NCBI RefSeq assembly: GCF_021044755.1 | Contig: NZ_JAJNOR010000010.1 | Location: 1 to 64,000, forward strand | Direction: 5' to 3' | Length of the DNA: 64,000 bases | DNA from: Lientehia hominis | GTDB lineage: Bacteria; Bacillota; Clostridia; Lachnospirales; Lachnospiraceae | Shown: positions 1-8,033 of the stretch, piece by piece | Position numbering within the stretch: position 1 is the stretch's first letter | Layout of the letters: every line of letters begins with the position of its first letter | Notes under the pieces: model-generated | Databases searched by the model: none | Seen by the model: only the letters and a program-made list of their open reading frames with translations | Told to the model about the DNA's origin: nothing | Made by a program: the position numbers and the translations under genes

Positions 1-62
<62 letters not shown>

Positions 63-248
63 TGATCTCTTGGTCTTTAGATAAGCTCTAGCTTTTTCTT
101 TATCCCATTTACTTTCTGTCTGCCCGATGCTCTCGCATCGGTTCTCTGAAACTTCTTTTTTTAAGAATTTTCAGGGGTTGGAATATACTGTTCAGTTATC
201 AAGGTCCTATTGCTGCTGAGATATTTTTCCATCAGCGGCAACTTGTTC
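63..248 (-). other. 16S rRNA leader with boxA-like and processing hairpin
   Basis: This is the transcribed spacer between the rRNA promoters and the 16S 5' end. On the minus strand it carries ACCTTGATAACTGAACAG (about 188-206), which resembles the antitermination boxA region in Firmicutes rRNA leaders. It also has a perfect stem CCGATGC/GCATCGG with a 4-nt loop at 124-141. Roles in antitermination and RNase III processing are inferred from position and resemblance. Confidence 0.6.
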
Positions 249-278
249 ACTATACCATACCGTTTGCTGTCATGTCAA
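249..278 (-). promoter_or_regulatory. rRNA operon promoter, proximal (P2)
   Basis: On the minus strand TTGACA (278-273) is followed after 18 nt by TATAGT (254-249). A TG lies one base ahead of the -10 hexamer, giving an extended -10. It lies about 185 nt upstream of the 16S 5' end. Confidence 0.75.
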
Positions 279-343
279 CAACTATTTTATCTTTTTTCAA
301 AGATTTATGTCATCACATGTCGTTTTATCGGCTGGTGAAAATC

Positions 344-372
344 AGTCTATCATGGTTTTTCGCGTTTGTCAA
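344..372 (-). promoter_or_regulatory. rRNA operon promoter, distal (P1)
   Basis: On the minus strand TTGACA (372-367), a 17-nt spacer and TAGACT (349-344), with TG one base before the -10. Together with the proximal promoter this is the tandem arrangement common for rRNA operons. The AT-rich stretch upstream to about 480 could act as an UP element. Confidence 0.65.
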
Positions 373-665
373 CTCTTTTGTGTGTTTTTTCTACACAATT
401 TGCACATTTGTTTTTCCGGAGCACAAAAAACCGTGAAAAACATCCGTTTTATCATTCTCATTGCGTATTTTTAATTGTTGACCAACAGTGCCATATAATA
501 TTAGGATAACCCATCAACTCCCAGCAATCAGATTTTTCCCATTTTCTGCTGTTTTTATCATTTTACTTTAAAATCTTTTGTTTTGATGTTTTGCGAAAGC
601 AATATCTGCTCCAAGCATGTCCCTTATCTCCATATGAGAATATCGGTAAAAAACATGAATTAAAA

Positions 666-707
666 GACTCCTTCCGCAGCCGCATCATACGGTTTTTGGA
701 AGGAGTC
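666..707 (-). terminator. Rho-independent terminator after SPOR amidase
   Basis: GACTCCTTCC (666-675) pairs perfectly with GGAAGGAGTC (698-707). On the minus strand the hairpin is followed by TTTTAATT, and it lies 10 nt past the amidase stop codon. Confidence 0.85.
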
Positions 708-717
708 CTTCTATATA

Positions 718-1503
718 TCATGTAGTGGTAATAAATGTATTATAGCCCATACGGCGCAAGCGCTGTTCCATTTGTGCCGCATTATCCAGGTTTTCAAACG
801 CCCCAACCTTCACGCGGTAATATTTGTCGTCGCCTTCTTCTATATAAGCCGGCAGGCCCTCCGACTGCAGCTGCGCCAGCATTTGATCTGCAAACTGCTG
901 AACCCGATATGCTCCCACCTGCACTTGATACAGTGGGGGATTTTCTTCCGGCCTTTCCTGAGTGCCCATATCACTTCCGACCGTCTTTAAAAAGGCGTCT
1001 GCAATTCCAGTGGCTATCTCATTGAATTCCGCATCAAATTTTTCATTGTCTGCCGGAGAATCAATAAATCCGGCCTCTATCAGCACTGCCGGCATCTGGG
1101 TCCTGCGGAGTACCACCAGATTCGGACGTTCGGTGATTCCCCTGTCCGTAAAGCCCAGTCCGGCGAGTTCCTCATTTATGTTTTCTGCCAAGCGTTCTGC
1201 TTCTCCCCCTTTGCTGTAGACAAGTGTCTCGATGCCTGACGCGCCTCCAGGGGAGGCAGTTGCATTCCGATGTATGGAAATAAAATAATCTGCACCGGAA
1301 TTGTTCGCAATCACAGCTTTTTCATACGGTGTATCATAAACATCCTCAGTTCTCGTATAAACCACATCCACTCCGGCATTTTCCAAAGCCTCGCCCACCG
1401 CCAGGGCCAAGGCCAGGGCATCATCTTTCTCCTGGCGGCCTTGATAAACGGCACCCGGGTCACGTCCTCCATGTCCTGCGTCAATCACAACCTTATATGC
1501 CAA
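718..1503 (-). CDS. N-acetylmuramoyl-L-alanine amidase with SPOR domain
   Basis: Zinc amidase that cleaves the bond between N-acetylmuramic acid and L-alanine in peptidoglycan. Residues 1-160 form the Amidase_3 domain: zinc ligands His11 (DAGHGG), Glu25 and His78 (SIHRNA), and catalytic Glu143 (LIEAGF). The last 70 residues form a SPOR domain, which binds denuded glycan. No signal peptide is seen, as in Bacillus CwlC, a mother-cell lytic enzyme; the same role here is an inference. The start is TTG at 1503, preceded by AAGAGGAG, giving 261 aa. Longer in-frame reading upstream lacks a ribosome site. It is a single gene followed by a terminator. Confidence 0.88.
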   Translation of the reverse strand: MAYKVVIDAGHGGRDPGAVYQGRQEKDDALALALAVGEALENAGVDVVYTRTEDVYDTPYEKAVIANNSGADYFISIHRNATASPGGASGIETLVYSKGGEAERLAENINEELAGLGFTDRGITERPNLVVLRRTQMPAVLIEAGFIDSPADNEKFDAEFNEIATGIADAFLKTVGSDMGTQERPEENPPLYQVQVGAYRVQQFADQMLAQLQSEGLPAYIEEGDDKYYRVKVGAFENLDNAAQMEQRLRRMGYNTFITTT

Positions 1504-1639
1504 AATAATGCTCCTCTTACATACCTTTATACCCAAAGTATGCTGGCCAGCCCTGAGGTGTGCATACATTTTTTCTTTTTCTGCGATTTCTCCCCGTACT
1601 ATTTCCAAAATCCCTGCTGTGTATTATAATATAATACTA

Positions 1640-2231
1640 AATACTTTTTGGAATCATTTTGGAAATCCCCTCTCAAACTACCGGCAGAAGTTCCAGGCCG
1701 TCACGATTTCGGTTCACTGGCGGTGCAGGGGCTGCTTTATCCCCTGCCCTGCGGCGCTCACCTTTAGGCCGGCCCGGAATCGTTCTGCCGGTTTTTGGCA
1801 CGCCACACCGTTTCAGATATGCACTATTTCCCTGATTCCAGAATAGGATTGGATATCCGCAGGGCCCGCGCGCCTTACGGCAGCGGGCCTCCGTGGCCGC
1901 TCCAATGGCTTTCACAACAAATAAAAGCTTATTTCGGTGCGGGAAGAGGAGCAGGAGGAACGATCCGCTTCCATCGTAAGGGGAGCGCTGCAAAGGCGTT
2001 GGCAGGATCTTCCCGGCCGAAGGGAGGCAAAAATCGCATATCATGCGTATTTTTTGTTGGAATCTGACATGGAAAAATATTGATTTATCCATGTCAGTTG
2101 GAAAGGACCGACCGAAGGCCGCAAAGATACTGGTTACGACCGCCAGCGACCCGTCTGGATGGAAGCGGACTTTCTCCTGTCTCCTCTGGTTTACAAAGAT
2201 TAGTTTGTTTGAAAGGTATTTAAAGGTATAT
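1640..2231. repeat. Dispersed intergenic repeat, copy A (long form)
   Basis: About 590 bp without a convincing gene; most of it is shared with 27605-27861. Shared blocks in order: ATACTTTTTGGAATCATTT at the left end; CCGGCAGAAGTTCC plus GTCACGATTTCGGTTC; ATTCCAGAA(T/A)AGGATTGGATATCC; AGGGCCCGCG; CTGGATGGAA(G/A)CGGACT; CAAAGAT; and a right end with TTTGTTTGAAAG, then TATT and AAAGGTATATC. Copy A has about 275 nt (roughly 1875-2150) absent from copy B. Stems include CCGGCAGAA (1681-1689) with TTCTGCCGG (1783-1791), GCAGGGG/CCCCTGC (about 1724-1748), and a perfect 10-bp stem CTGACATGGA/TCCATGTCAG (2064-2073, 2088-2097). A 139-codon reading frame on the minus strand is probably spurious. Confidence 0.85.
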
Positions 2232-2293
2232 CTCTTGAAATTTTTGGTTCAAACTCTAACTGCACATTCATACTAAAAGGCGGTAAACCCTCT

Positions 2294-2827
2294 ATGAACA
2301 GCAAACAGATTTTTGCAGAATCTCTTGAAGCTCTTTTAAAGAAAAAGAACCTGGACGATATCCAGGTATGCGAGATCGTGGCAGGAACCCATCTCTCCAG
2401 AAGGACTTTTTACCGCCATTTTGATGACAAATATGATCTGGCCGGCTGGTATTTCGCTCAATTCTTTGAAAAAAGCTTTGGAAGTATTACTAACGGGGCC
2501 AGCTGGGAGGACGCTCTTTCCTCATATCTCAGCCTTTATAAAGATAAGGTGGCAATTCTTAAAAACGCCTATGAAAGCCACGATGTCAACGGGCTTAGGA
2601 ACATTGACATTGCCTTTACGAAAAAGACTTACGAGACTTACCTGCTTCAAAACGGCGCGGATACCCAGTCTGAGATCATGCAGTTTGCCATAGATATCGC
2701 TTCCCGCGGAGGGACAGATATGGTCATCGAGTGGCTCATGGGCGGCATGAAAATAGAAAAAGAAAAGCTGATTTCATTGCTGAAGCAGACACTCCCTCCG
2801 GTTATCCTAAGATATCTGGATAAATAA
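2294..2827 (+). CDS. TetR/AcrR family regulator (DhaS-like C-terminal domain)
   Basis: A 177-aa DNA-binding regulator. Residues 5-50 form the TetR helix-turn-helix, with recognition helix HLSRRTFYRHFDDKYDL. The C-terminal ligand domain (about 70-177) resembles the type found with DhaS-like regulators and ends in WLMGGMKIEKEKL. AAAGGCGG lies upstream of the ATG. The gene starts about 60 bp after repeat copy A, and its 3' neighbour is the tyrS T-box leader, so no target is evident. It may control itself or a distant gene. Confidence 0.85.
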   Translation: MNSKQIFAESLEALLKKKNLDDIQVCEIVAGTHLSRRTFYRHFDDKYDLAGWYFAQFFEKSFGSITNGASWEDALSSYLSLYKDKVAILKNAYESHDVNGLRNIDIAFTKKTYETYLLQNGADTQSEIMQFAIDIASRGGTDMVIEWLMGGMKIEKEKLISLLKQTLPPVILRYLDK

Positions 2828-2881
2828 ATCTTTTTGTTTTCTGCCGATTTAAAAAATGTCACATATATTATATTTTGTGAC

Positions 2882-2911
2882 TTGATTTTTGCTGTTCTCC
2901 TGGTCTATAAT
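2882..2911 (+). promoter_or_regulatory. tyrS promoter
   Basis: TTGATT (2882-2887), an 18-nt spacer and a consensus TATAAT (2906-2911), placed immediately upstream of the T-box leader. The transcript would start near 2918. Confidence 0.75.
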
Positions 2912-2924
2912 GCGGGTAAAGCCA

Positions 2925-3194
2925 TAATTAAAAGCTATGACGGGAAGAAGTAAGACGGTCCATGTCTTTCAGAGAGCATCCGGTTGGTGAAAGGATGCAG
3001 ACAGCCTGTTCTGAATACATCCCTGAGCCGCCCGCCTGAACTAAAAGTAAGGCAGGACGTAGACGCCCGTTACCGCGTAGGAGAACCTTTATTACTACGG
3101 TTCTCAGTGAGGAATGTCCTGTGAGGGATTTTCAAATTAGAGGTGGTACCGCGAAGTTTACTTCGTCCTCTGTCTATAGACAGAGGACTTTTTT
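2925..3194 (+). ncRNA. Tyrosine T-box riboswitch leader
   Basis: tRNA-sensing leader. Stem I shows the AGAGAG bulge, a GGTGAAAG loop, and the specifier loop GAATACATCC with UAC (Tyr) at 3016-3018. The conserved T-box AGGTGGTACCGCG is at 3141-3153; TGGT (3144-3147) matches the ACCA end of uncharged tRNA. The terminator is a perfect 24-bp palindrome at 3165-3188 followed by six T. Uncharged tRNA-Tyr should favour the antiterminator and allow tyrS transcription; this is established for the family. Confidence 0.95.
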
Positions 3195-3345
3195 ATGTCC
3201 CGGGAAAATCCTCAGAACTTCCTGTCACGTAAAAAAGAAGCCTGCCTGCAGGATGCGTACGGGATGCAGAGAAAAGCCGCTTCACGGCTGCACATCGGCG
3301 CGCAAAGCCGGGATGTTCTCAAAGATTGAAAAAAGGAGACTGAAT

Positions 3346-4566
3346 ATGGAAATTTATGAAGAGCTTGTGGCCCGGGGACTGGTCGCACAAGTAACAGATG
3401 AAAATGAAATCAAGGAACTGATCAATCATGGAAATGCCAGATTTTATATCGGGTTTGACCCCACTGCCGATTCTCTGCATGTGGGCCATTTCATGGCTCT
3501 CTGTCTGATGAAGCGCCTTCAGATGGCTGGCAACAAACCGGTCGTCCTGCTGGGCGGGGGCACAGGATATATCGGAGATCCCTCCGGGAGAAGCGATATG
3601 CGCTCCATGATGACACCGGAGACCATACAGCACAACTGCCTCTGCTTCAAAAAGCAGATGGAGCGGTTTATCGAATTCGGGCCAGACAAGGCGATCATGG
3701 TAAACAACGCGGACTGGCTGCTGGATCTGAACTATATCGATCTTCTGCGGGACGTGGGCGCCTGCTTTTCTGTCAACAATATGCTGCGCGCCGAATGCTA
3801 TAAGCAGAGGATGGAAAAGGGACTGAGCTTCCTGGAATTCAACTATATGATCATGCAGGCCTATGACTTCTATCATCTGCATAAGCACTATGGATGCAAT
3901 ATGCAGTTCGGCGGCGACGACCAGTGGTCCAACATGCTGGCCGGCACAGATCTGATCCGCCGGAAGACCGGAGAGGACGCCTATGCTATGACCATCACGC
4001 TCCTTATGAATTCCGAAGGAAACAAGATGGGAAAAACCGCCAAAGGCGCCGTCTGGCTGGATCCAGAAAAGACTTCTCCCTTTGACTTCTTCCAGTATTG
4101 GAGAAATGTCGGAGACGCTGATGTCCTGAAATGTATCCGGATGCTCACCTTCCTCCCTCTGGAAGAAATCGAACGGATGGAAAAATGGGAAGGAAGCCAG
4201 CTGAACGAAGCAAAAGAGATTCTTGCTTACGAACTTACAGAGCTGGTCCATGGAACCTCTGAGGCCCAAAATGCCAGACAGGCTTCCCATGCCCTCTTTT
4301 CCCAGGGTAGCGACGATACTCATATGCCTACCACAGAAATCAACACTGACCGGCTGGCAGACGGTTCTATCGGTATTCTAGATCTGATGATCCTCTGCGG
4401 GCTCGCTCCCACAAAAAGCGAGGCAAGGCGCCTGGTACAGCAGGGAGGCGTCTCCGTCAGCGAAGAAAAAGCTGCCCTGGACACCAGAGTGACAGAGCAG
4501 CAGCTAAAAAACGGCGTAAAGATTCGAAAAGGCAAAAAAGTATACCATAAAGCAATTCTTAAATAA
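3346..4566 (+). CDS. tyrS: Tyrosine--tRNA ligase
   Basis: Attaches tyrosine to tRNA-Tyr in the cytoplasm. 406 aa, normal for bacterial TyrRS. The class I HIGH motif appears as LHVGH, the KMSKS loop as NKMGKT, with QFGGDDQWSNM typical of TyrRS between them. An S4 RNA-binding domain fills the last 65 residues. The ATG at 3346 is preceded by AAAAGGAGA. The frame stays open further upstream into the T-box, but that part is leader RNA. Expression is under the T-box at 2925-3194. The stop codon is one base from that of convergent ptsI. Confidence 0.97.
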   Translation: MEIYEELVARGLVAQVTDENEIKELINHGNARFYIGFDPTADSLHVGHFMALCLMKRLQMAGNKPVVLLGGGTGYIGDPSGRSDMRSMMTPETIQHNCLCFKKQMERFIEFGPDKAIMVNNADWLLDLNYIDLLRDVGACFSVNNMLRAECYKQRMEKGLSFLEFNYMIMQAYDFYHLHKHYGCNMQFGGDDQWSNMLAGTDLIRRKTGEDAYAMTITLLMNSEGNKMGKTAKGAVWLDPEKTSPFDFFQYWRNVGDADVLKCIRMLTFLPLEEIERMEKWEGSQLNEAKEILAYELTELVHGTSEAQNARQASHALFSQGSDDTHMPTTEINTDRLADGSIGILDLMILCGLAPTKSEARRLVQQGGVSVSEEKAALDTRVTEQQLKNGVKIRKGKKVYHKAILK

Positions 4567-4567
4567 A

Positions 4568-6211
4568 TCAAACATTTTCATCCGTCTTCAGGACGGACAA
4601 GTCGGTCCTCCGGATTTCTTTTCTCACGGAAAGGACTCTGGAGGGAGATACCGACAGCTCGTCTACTCCCATTCTTAAAAATTCTTCTGTCAGCGAAGTA
4701 TCCGCTCCCAGCTCCCCGCAGATTCCTACCCAGCAGCCTCCTTTATGTCCATTTTCAACGACCATCCGCAGCAGCCGGAGAACGGCGGGGTGATGTGCGT
4801 CATAATGTGCGTCCAGCCTGGCATTCTGCCGGTCTATGGCCAGTGTATACTGAATGAGGTCATTGGTCCCGACACTGAAAAAATCCACCTCAGAGGCCAG
4901 CAAGTCGCTGATGAGGGCGGCGGCAGGCGTTTCGATCATAATGCCTTGTTCCACATCTTTATATGCGATGCCCTCCGCCCTGAGCTCTTTTTTGACCTCT
5001 TCCACAAGCTCCTTGATTTTTCGGACTTCATCCACAGAAATGATCATCGGATACATGACCGACACATTTCCAAAGACACTGGCCCGGAAAACAGCTCTCA
5101 GCTGGGTCTTGAAGACTTCCGGCCGATCCAGGCACAGACGGATAGCACGGTATCCCATGGCGGGATTTTCTTCTTTCTCCATATGGAAATATCCCACCTG
5201 CTTGTCCGCGCCTATATCCAAAGTCCTTATGATGACCTTTTTTCCCGCCATCATTTCCGCAACAGATTTATATGCCTGGAACAGCTCTTCCTCTGAAGGA
5301 TAATCCTCTTTTTCCAAATACAGGAATTCACTGCGGAAAAGACCGATCCCTTCCGCATCATTGGAAAAGACGCTGACCATATCGGATACGCTTCCAATAT
5401 TGGCATACAAGTGGACCTTCCTTCCGTCCTTTGTGACACTTTCTTTTCCCTTCAGCTGCTGAAGGAGCTCGGCGCTTTTTTCATCCTCTTCCATTTTTAC
5501 ACGCATCAGCTTCAGGATTTTCTCCCCCGGCTCCAGATACAGGGTCCCGCTGTAGCCGTCCACTATGGCCAGCTTCCCGTTCCATTCCTTCTGAATCGGG
5601 ACTCCTATAAGCGCCGGTATGTTCATGGTCCTGGCCAGAATAGCCGTATGGGAATTTGCGGAACCATACTCTGTCACAAAAGCCAGAAGCTTTTCCTTAT
5701 CCATCTGAACGGTTTCACTGGGCGCCAGATCATGCGCCACCACTATGACCGGCTCTTCTCCCAGGTATCCAGACCGTTCCTTCCCTTCCAGAACGGAAAC
5801 AAGCCGCTCTGAGATATCTATTACGTCAGCGGCTCTTGCCTGAAAATAATCGTCCTCCATCTCCGAAAACATTCTGGAAAAATTATCCCCCGTGGCCGAC
5901 ACCGCATACTCTGCGTTTACCTGCTGGGAATTGATGATGTTGCGGACAGAATCGTTGAAATCCTCATCCTCCAGCATCATTGCGTGCACCTCAAAAACAG
6001 CCGCGTTCACTTCGCCCACTTCCTTGAGAGCTTTCTGATACAGCCTGTCCAATTCCTTTGCCGCCTGTTCTTTAGCTGCCTCATACCGTTCAATTTCTGC
6101 TGCACAGTCTTCCACTTTTCCACGCTCGACCGGATTTTCCCCTTTGGAATAGAAAAGAATCCTGCCAATGGCAATTCCTTTAACAATTGACTTTCCCGTA
6201 TACCGTTCCAT
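4568..6211 (-). CDS. ptsI: Phosphoenolpyruvate--protein phosphotransferase (PTS enzyme I)
   Basis: First enzyme of the sugar phosphotransferase relay: takes phosphate from PEP and passes it to HPr. 547 aa. The N-terminal domain holds the phospho-histidine in GSANSHTAILAR (about residue 187). The C-terminal PEP-binding barrel shows FRSEFLY, RTLDIGADK, GYRAIRLCLD and the active-site region VGICGELG. Preceded by AAAGGAG and lying 18 nt downstream of ptsH, so ptsHI is one operon. It lies next to a complete sucrose PTS block, and its 3' end faces tyrS with no terminator between. Confidence 0.97.
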   Translation of the reverse strand: MERYTGKSIVKGIAIGRILFYSKGENPVERGKVEDCAAEIERYEAAKEQAAKELDRLYQKALKEVGEVNAAVFEVHAMMLEDEDFNDSVRNIINSQQVNAEYAVSATGDNFSRMFSEMEDDYFQARAADVIDISERLVSVLEGKERSGYLGEEPVIVVAHDLAPSETVQMDKEKLLAFVTEYGSANSHTAILARTMNIPALIGVPIQKEWNGKLAIVDGYSGTLYLEPGEKILKLMRVKMEEDEKSAELLQQLKGKESVTKDGRKVHLYANIGSVSDMVSVFSNDAEGIGLFRSEFLYLEKEDYPSEEELFQAYKSVAEMMAGKKVIIRTLDIGADKQVGYFHMEKEENPAMGYRAIRLCLDRPEVFKTQLRAVFRASVFGNVSVMYPMIISVDEVRKIKELVEEVKKELRAEGIAYKDVEQGIMIETPAAALISDLLASEVDFFSVGTNDLIQYTLAIDRQNARLDAHYDAHHPAVLRLLRMVVENGHKGGCWVGICGELGADTSLTEEFLRMGVDELSVSPSRVLSVRKEIRRTDLSVLKTDENV

Positions 6212-6229
6212 GGCACTCCTTTAGACCCA

Positions 6230-6487
6230 TCACAGATTTGCTTTGAAAAAGGCTTCCAACTTCTCTGCCGCCGTTTCTTCGTCTCCGCCTTCAACCGTCA
6301 CCGTTATCTCCGTGCCCTTTTTTACGCCCATCCCCATCACCGCCAGAAGCCTGGTCGCCTCCGCCTTCTTTCCGTTGGCTTCCAGAAACACCTTTGAATC
6401 AAGCACCTTGGCTTCCTTCGCCAGCACTCCGGCCGGCCTTGCATGGATACCCACCTCATCTGTGATCACATAAGTAAATGATTTCAT
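6230..6487 (-). CDS. ptsH: Phosphocarrier protein HPr
   Basis: Small cytoplasmic phosphocarrier (85 aa) between enzyme I and sugar-specific EIIA domains. The phosphorylation site is His15 in GIHARPAG. In Bacillus-type HPr the regulatory serine for HPr kinase is Ser46 (KSIMGVM). Here the aligned segment is EATRLLAVMGMG, with Arg at position 46. This predicts relay activity but no classic HPr-Ser46-P/CcpA signalling through this copy. AGGAGA lies ahead of the ATG. First gene of ptsHI, 57 nt after scrB. Confidence 0.93.
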   Translation of the reverse strand: MKSFTYVITDEVGIHARPAGVLAKEAKVLDSKVFLEANGKKAEATRLLAVMGMGVKKGTEITVTVEGGDEETAAEKLEAFFKANL

Positions 6488-6544
6488 TCCGTCTCCTTCC
6501 AGGCAGTCTGCCTTTATACATAGTTTATCAGATTTGCAGCCGAT

Positions 6545-8005
6545 TTAAAAGTAAGATATCTTCATCGCTCCTATCTCCCACAATCGGCAGGATGCACAGG
6601 GACTTTTGATCTCCACCGTTATTTTTCCCTCCGGATAGTATCTGGTGGTAAAAACATATTCTCCATTGTTCAGATACAGCTCCAGCACGGAAGTATCCAC
6701 CAGGATACGCAGTTTTTCAAGTTCCGGGATTCTTGCCTGGCGTATGATCCGCCCTGCTCCCATTTTTCTTCCCGTCTCATTATCCAAAAAGACCATTTGA
6801 AATACACCGTCAGAAAAACGCAGTTCCAAGCCCTTGGAAAGTGCCAGCCAAAACGGCTGGCTCCCAATATCCGTAATCTCCATATCGAATGCAGTGCCTG
6901 AAGCTAAGGTCCATTTTCCATCCTCCGGAGTTTTTTCCCTGCCCCTCAGACTCTTCAGTTCTTCCGCAGGCATTTGAAGCAGACGGCCCTTTCCTGCCGT
7001 CACCTGCCTCGGAACCGTAAGGGCATGCTGCCAGCCAAAATCCGTTGTGGGATTTCCGTATTCCTGACTGGAATCCGGCATTCCGATCCATCCGATCAGC
7101 AATCGTCTCCCCTTTTCATCTTCAAAGGTCTGAGGTGCATAAAAATCGAATCCCATGTCCCATTCTTCAAATTGTTCCGGCAAAAGGACATTCGGCATCT
7201 TTCCGCTCCCAATCAGAAAATATCCGGCCTGATAGATATTTTGAAACCGGAACTTTTCTCTGGGAAGTCCCTGTGGTGAAACAGACAAGACCCATTTTCC
7301 GTCTGTGCAGAACATATCCGGACATTCCCACATGTATCCAAAAGGGGCTTCTGTGGACATTTCCCGATAAAAGCTCCAGTGAAGGCCGTCCTCGGAACGG
7401 TACAGCAGGATGGCTCCCCGTTCTTTTTCTCCCTTTTTCCTGCCTCCCAGAACCATATAATAGCTTCCGTCCTGCTTCCACACCTTCGGGTCCCGGATAT
7501 GGCAGGTATAATCCTCGGGATAATTCTCTCCGGTCAGAACACAGCGCTTGTATCCAAAGGTATGCCCGTCTTCACTGGTACAATATATTGTGTTGGCTTC
7601 CCTGCCTTCATTTATATAGTCATAGGCGCCTTCATGCTTTACATTTCCCGTATAAAATATTTTAAGCATACCGTCCCCTTCTGCCAGAGCGGATCCGGAA
7701 TACACACCATGACAGTCATAGGGGCTGTCCGGAAGCAGCGGGACTCCTTCATAATTCCAGCACAATAAATCCCTGCTGGTGTAATGTCCCCAGGTTTTCA
7801 GCCCTCCATTCACATCAAAGGGGGAGTATTGAAAAAAAACATGATAGAGTCCGCGGCTCTGACACAGGCCATTTGGATCATTGAGCCATCCGGCCGGCGG
7901 CATCAGGTGAAACTTAAGACGATAGGGGTCCTCTTCCGCCTGCGGAATCCCCGCCTTTTCCATTGATTCTATTCCGTATTTCAGCGCCTGTCCCAATACA
8001 TTCAT
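6545..8005 (-). CDS. scrB: Sucrose-6-phosphate hydrolase (GH32)
   Basis: Cytoplasmic beta-fructofuranosidase that splits sucrose-6-phosphate made by the adjacent transporter into glucose-6-phosphate and fructose. 486 aa, standard GH32 length. The nucleophile aspartate lies in WLNDPNG (about residue 42), the transition-state aspartate in RDPKV, and the acid/base glutamate in ECPD. A C-terminal beta-sandwich follows. AGGAGG lies 12 nt ahead of the ATG, and the gene starts 28 nt after scrA. Fructans are possible alternative substrates for GH32 enzymes, but the PTS neighbour favours sucrose-6-phosphate. Confidence 0.93.
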   Translation of the reverse strand: MNVLGQALKYGIESMEKAGIPQAEEDPYRLKFHLMPPAGWLNDPNGLCQSRGLYHVFFQYSPFDVNGGLKTWGHYTSRDLLCWNYEGVPLLPDSPYDCHGVYSGSALAEGDGMLKIFYTGNVKHEGAYDYINEGREANTIYCTSEDGHTFGYKRCVLTGENYPEDYTCHIRDPKVWKQDGSYYMVLGGRKKGEKERGAILLYRSEDGLHWSFYREMSTEAPFGYMWECPDMFCTDGKWVLSVSPQGLPREKFRFQNIYQAGYFLIGSGKMPNVLLPEQFEEWDMGFDFYAPQTFEDEKGRRLLIGWIGMPDSSQEYGNPTTDFGWQHALTVPRQVTAGKGRLLQMPAEELKSLRGREKTPEDGKWTLASGTAFDMEITDIGSQPFWLALSKGLELRFSDGVFQMVFLDNETGRKMGAGRIIRQARIPELEKLRILVDTSVLELYLNNGEYVFTTRYYPEGKITVEIKSPCASCRLWEIGAMKISYF

Positions 8006-8033
8006 AAGCTCTGACCGCCTCCTGTCCGCGCCC

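Noticed and set aside
478..499. TTGACC followed by TATAAT on the plus strand
   Set aside because: The spacer is only 10 nt and no plus-strand gene follows.
1673..2092. A 139-codon open frame on the minus strand inside repeat copy A
   Set aside because: It overlaps the repeat's stems, lacks a ribosome site and known domains, and the frame is not kept in copy B. I treat it as chance.
3319..4323. A 334-codon open frame antisense to tyrS
   Set aside because: It is a shadow of the strongly supported tyrS frame, with no recognisable domain.
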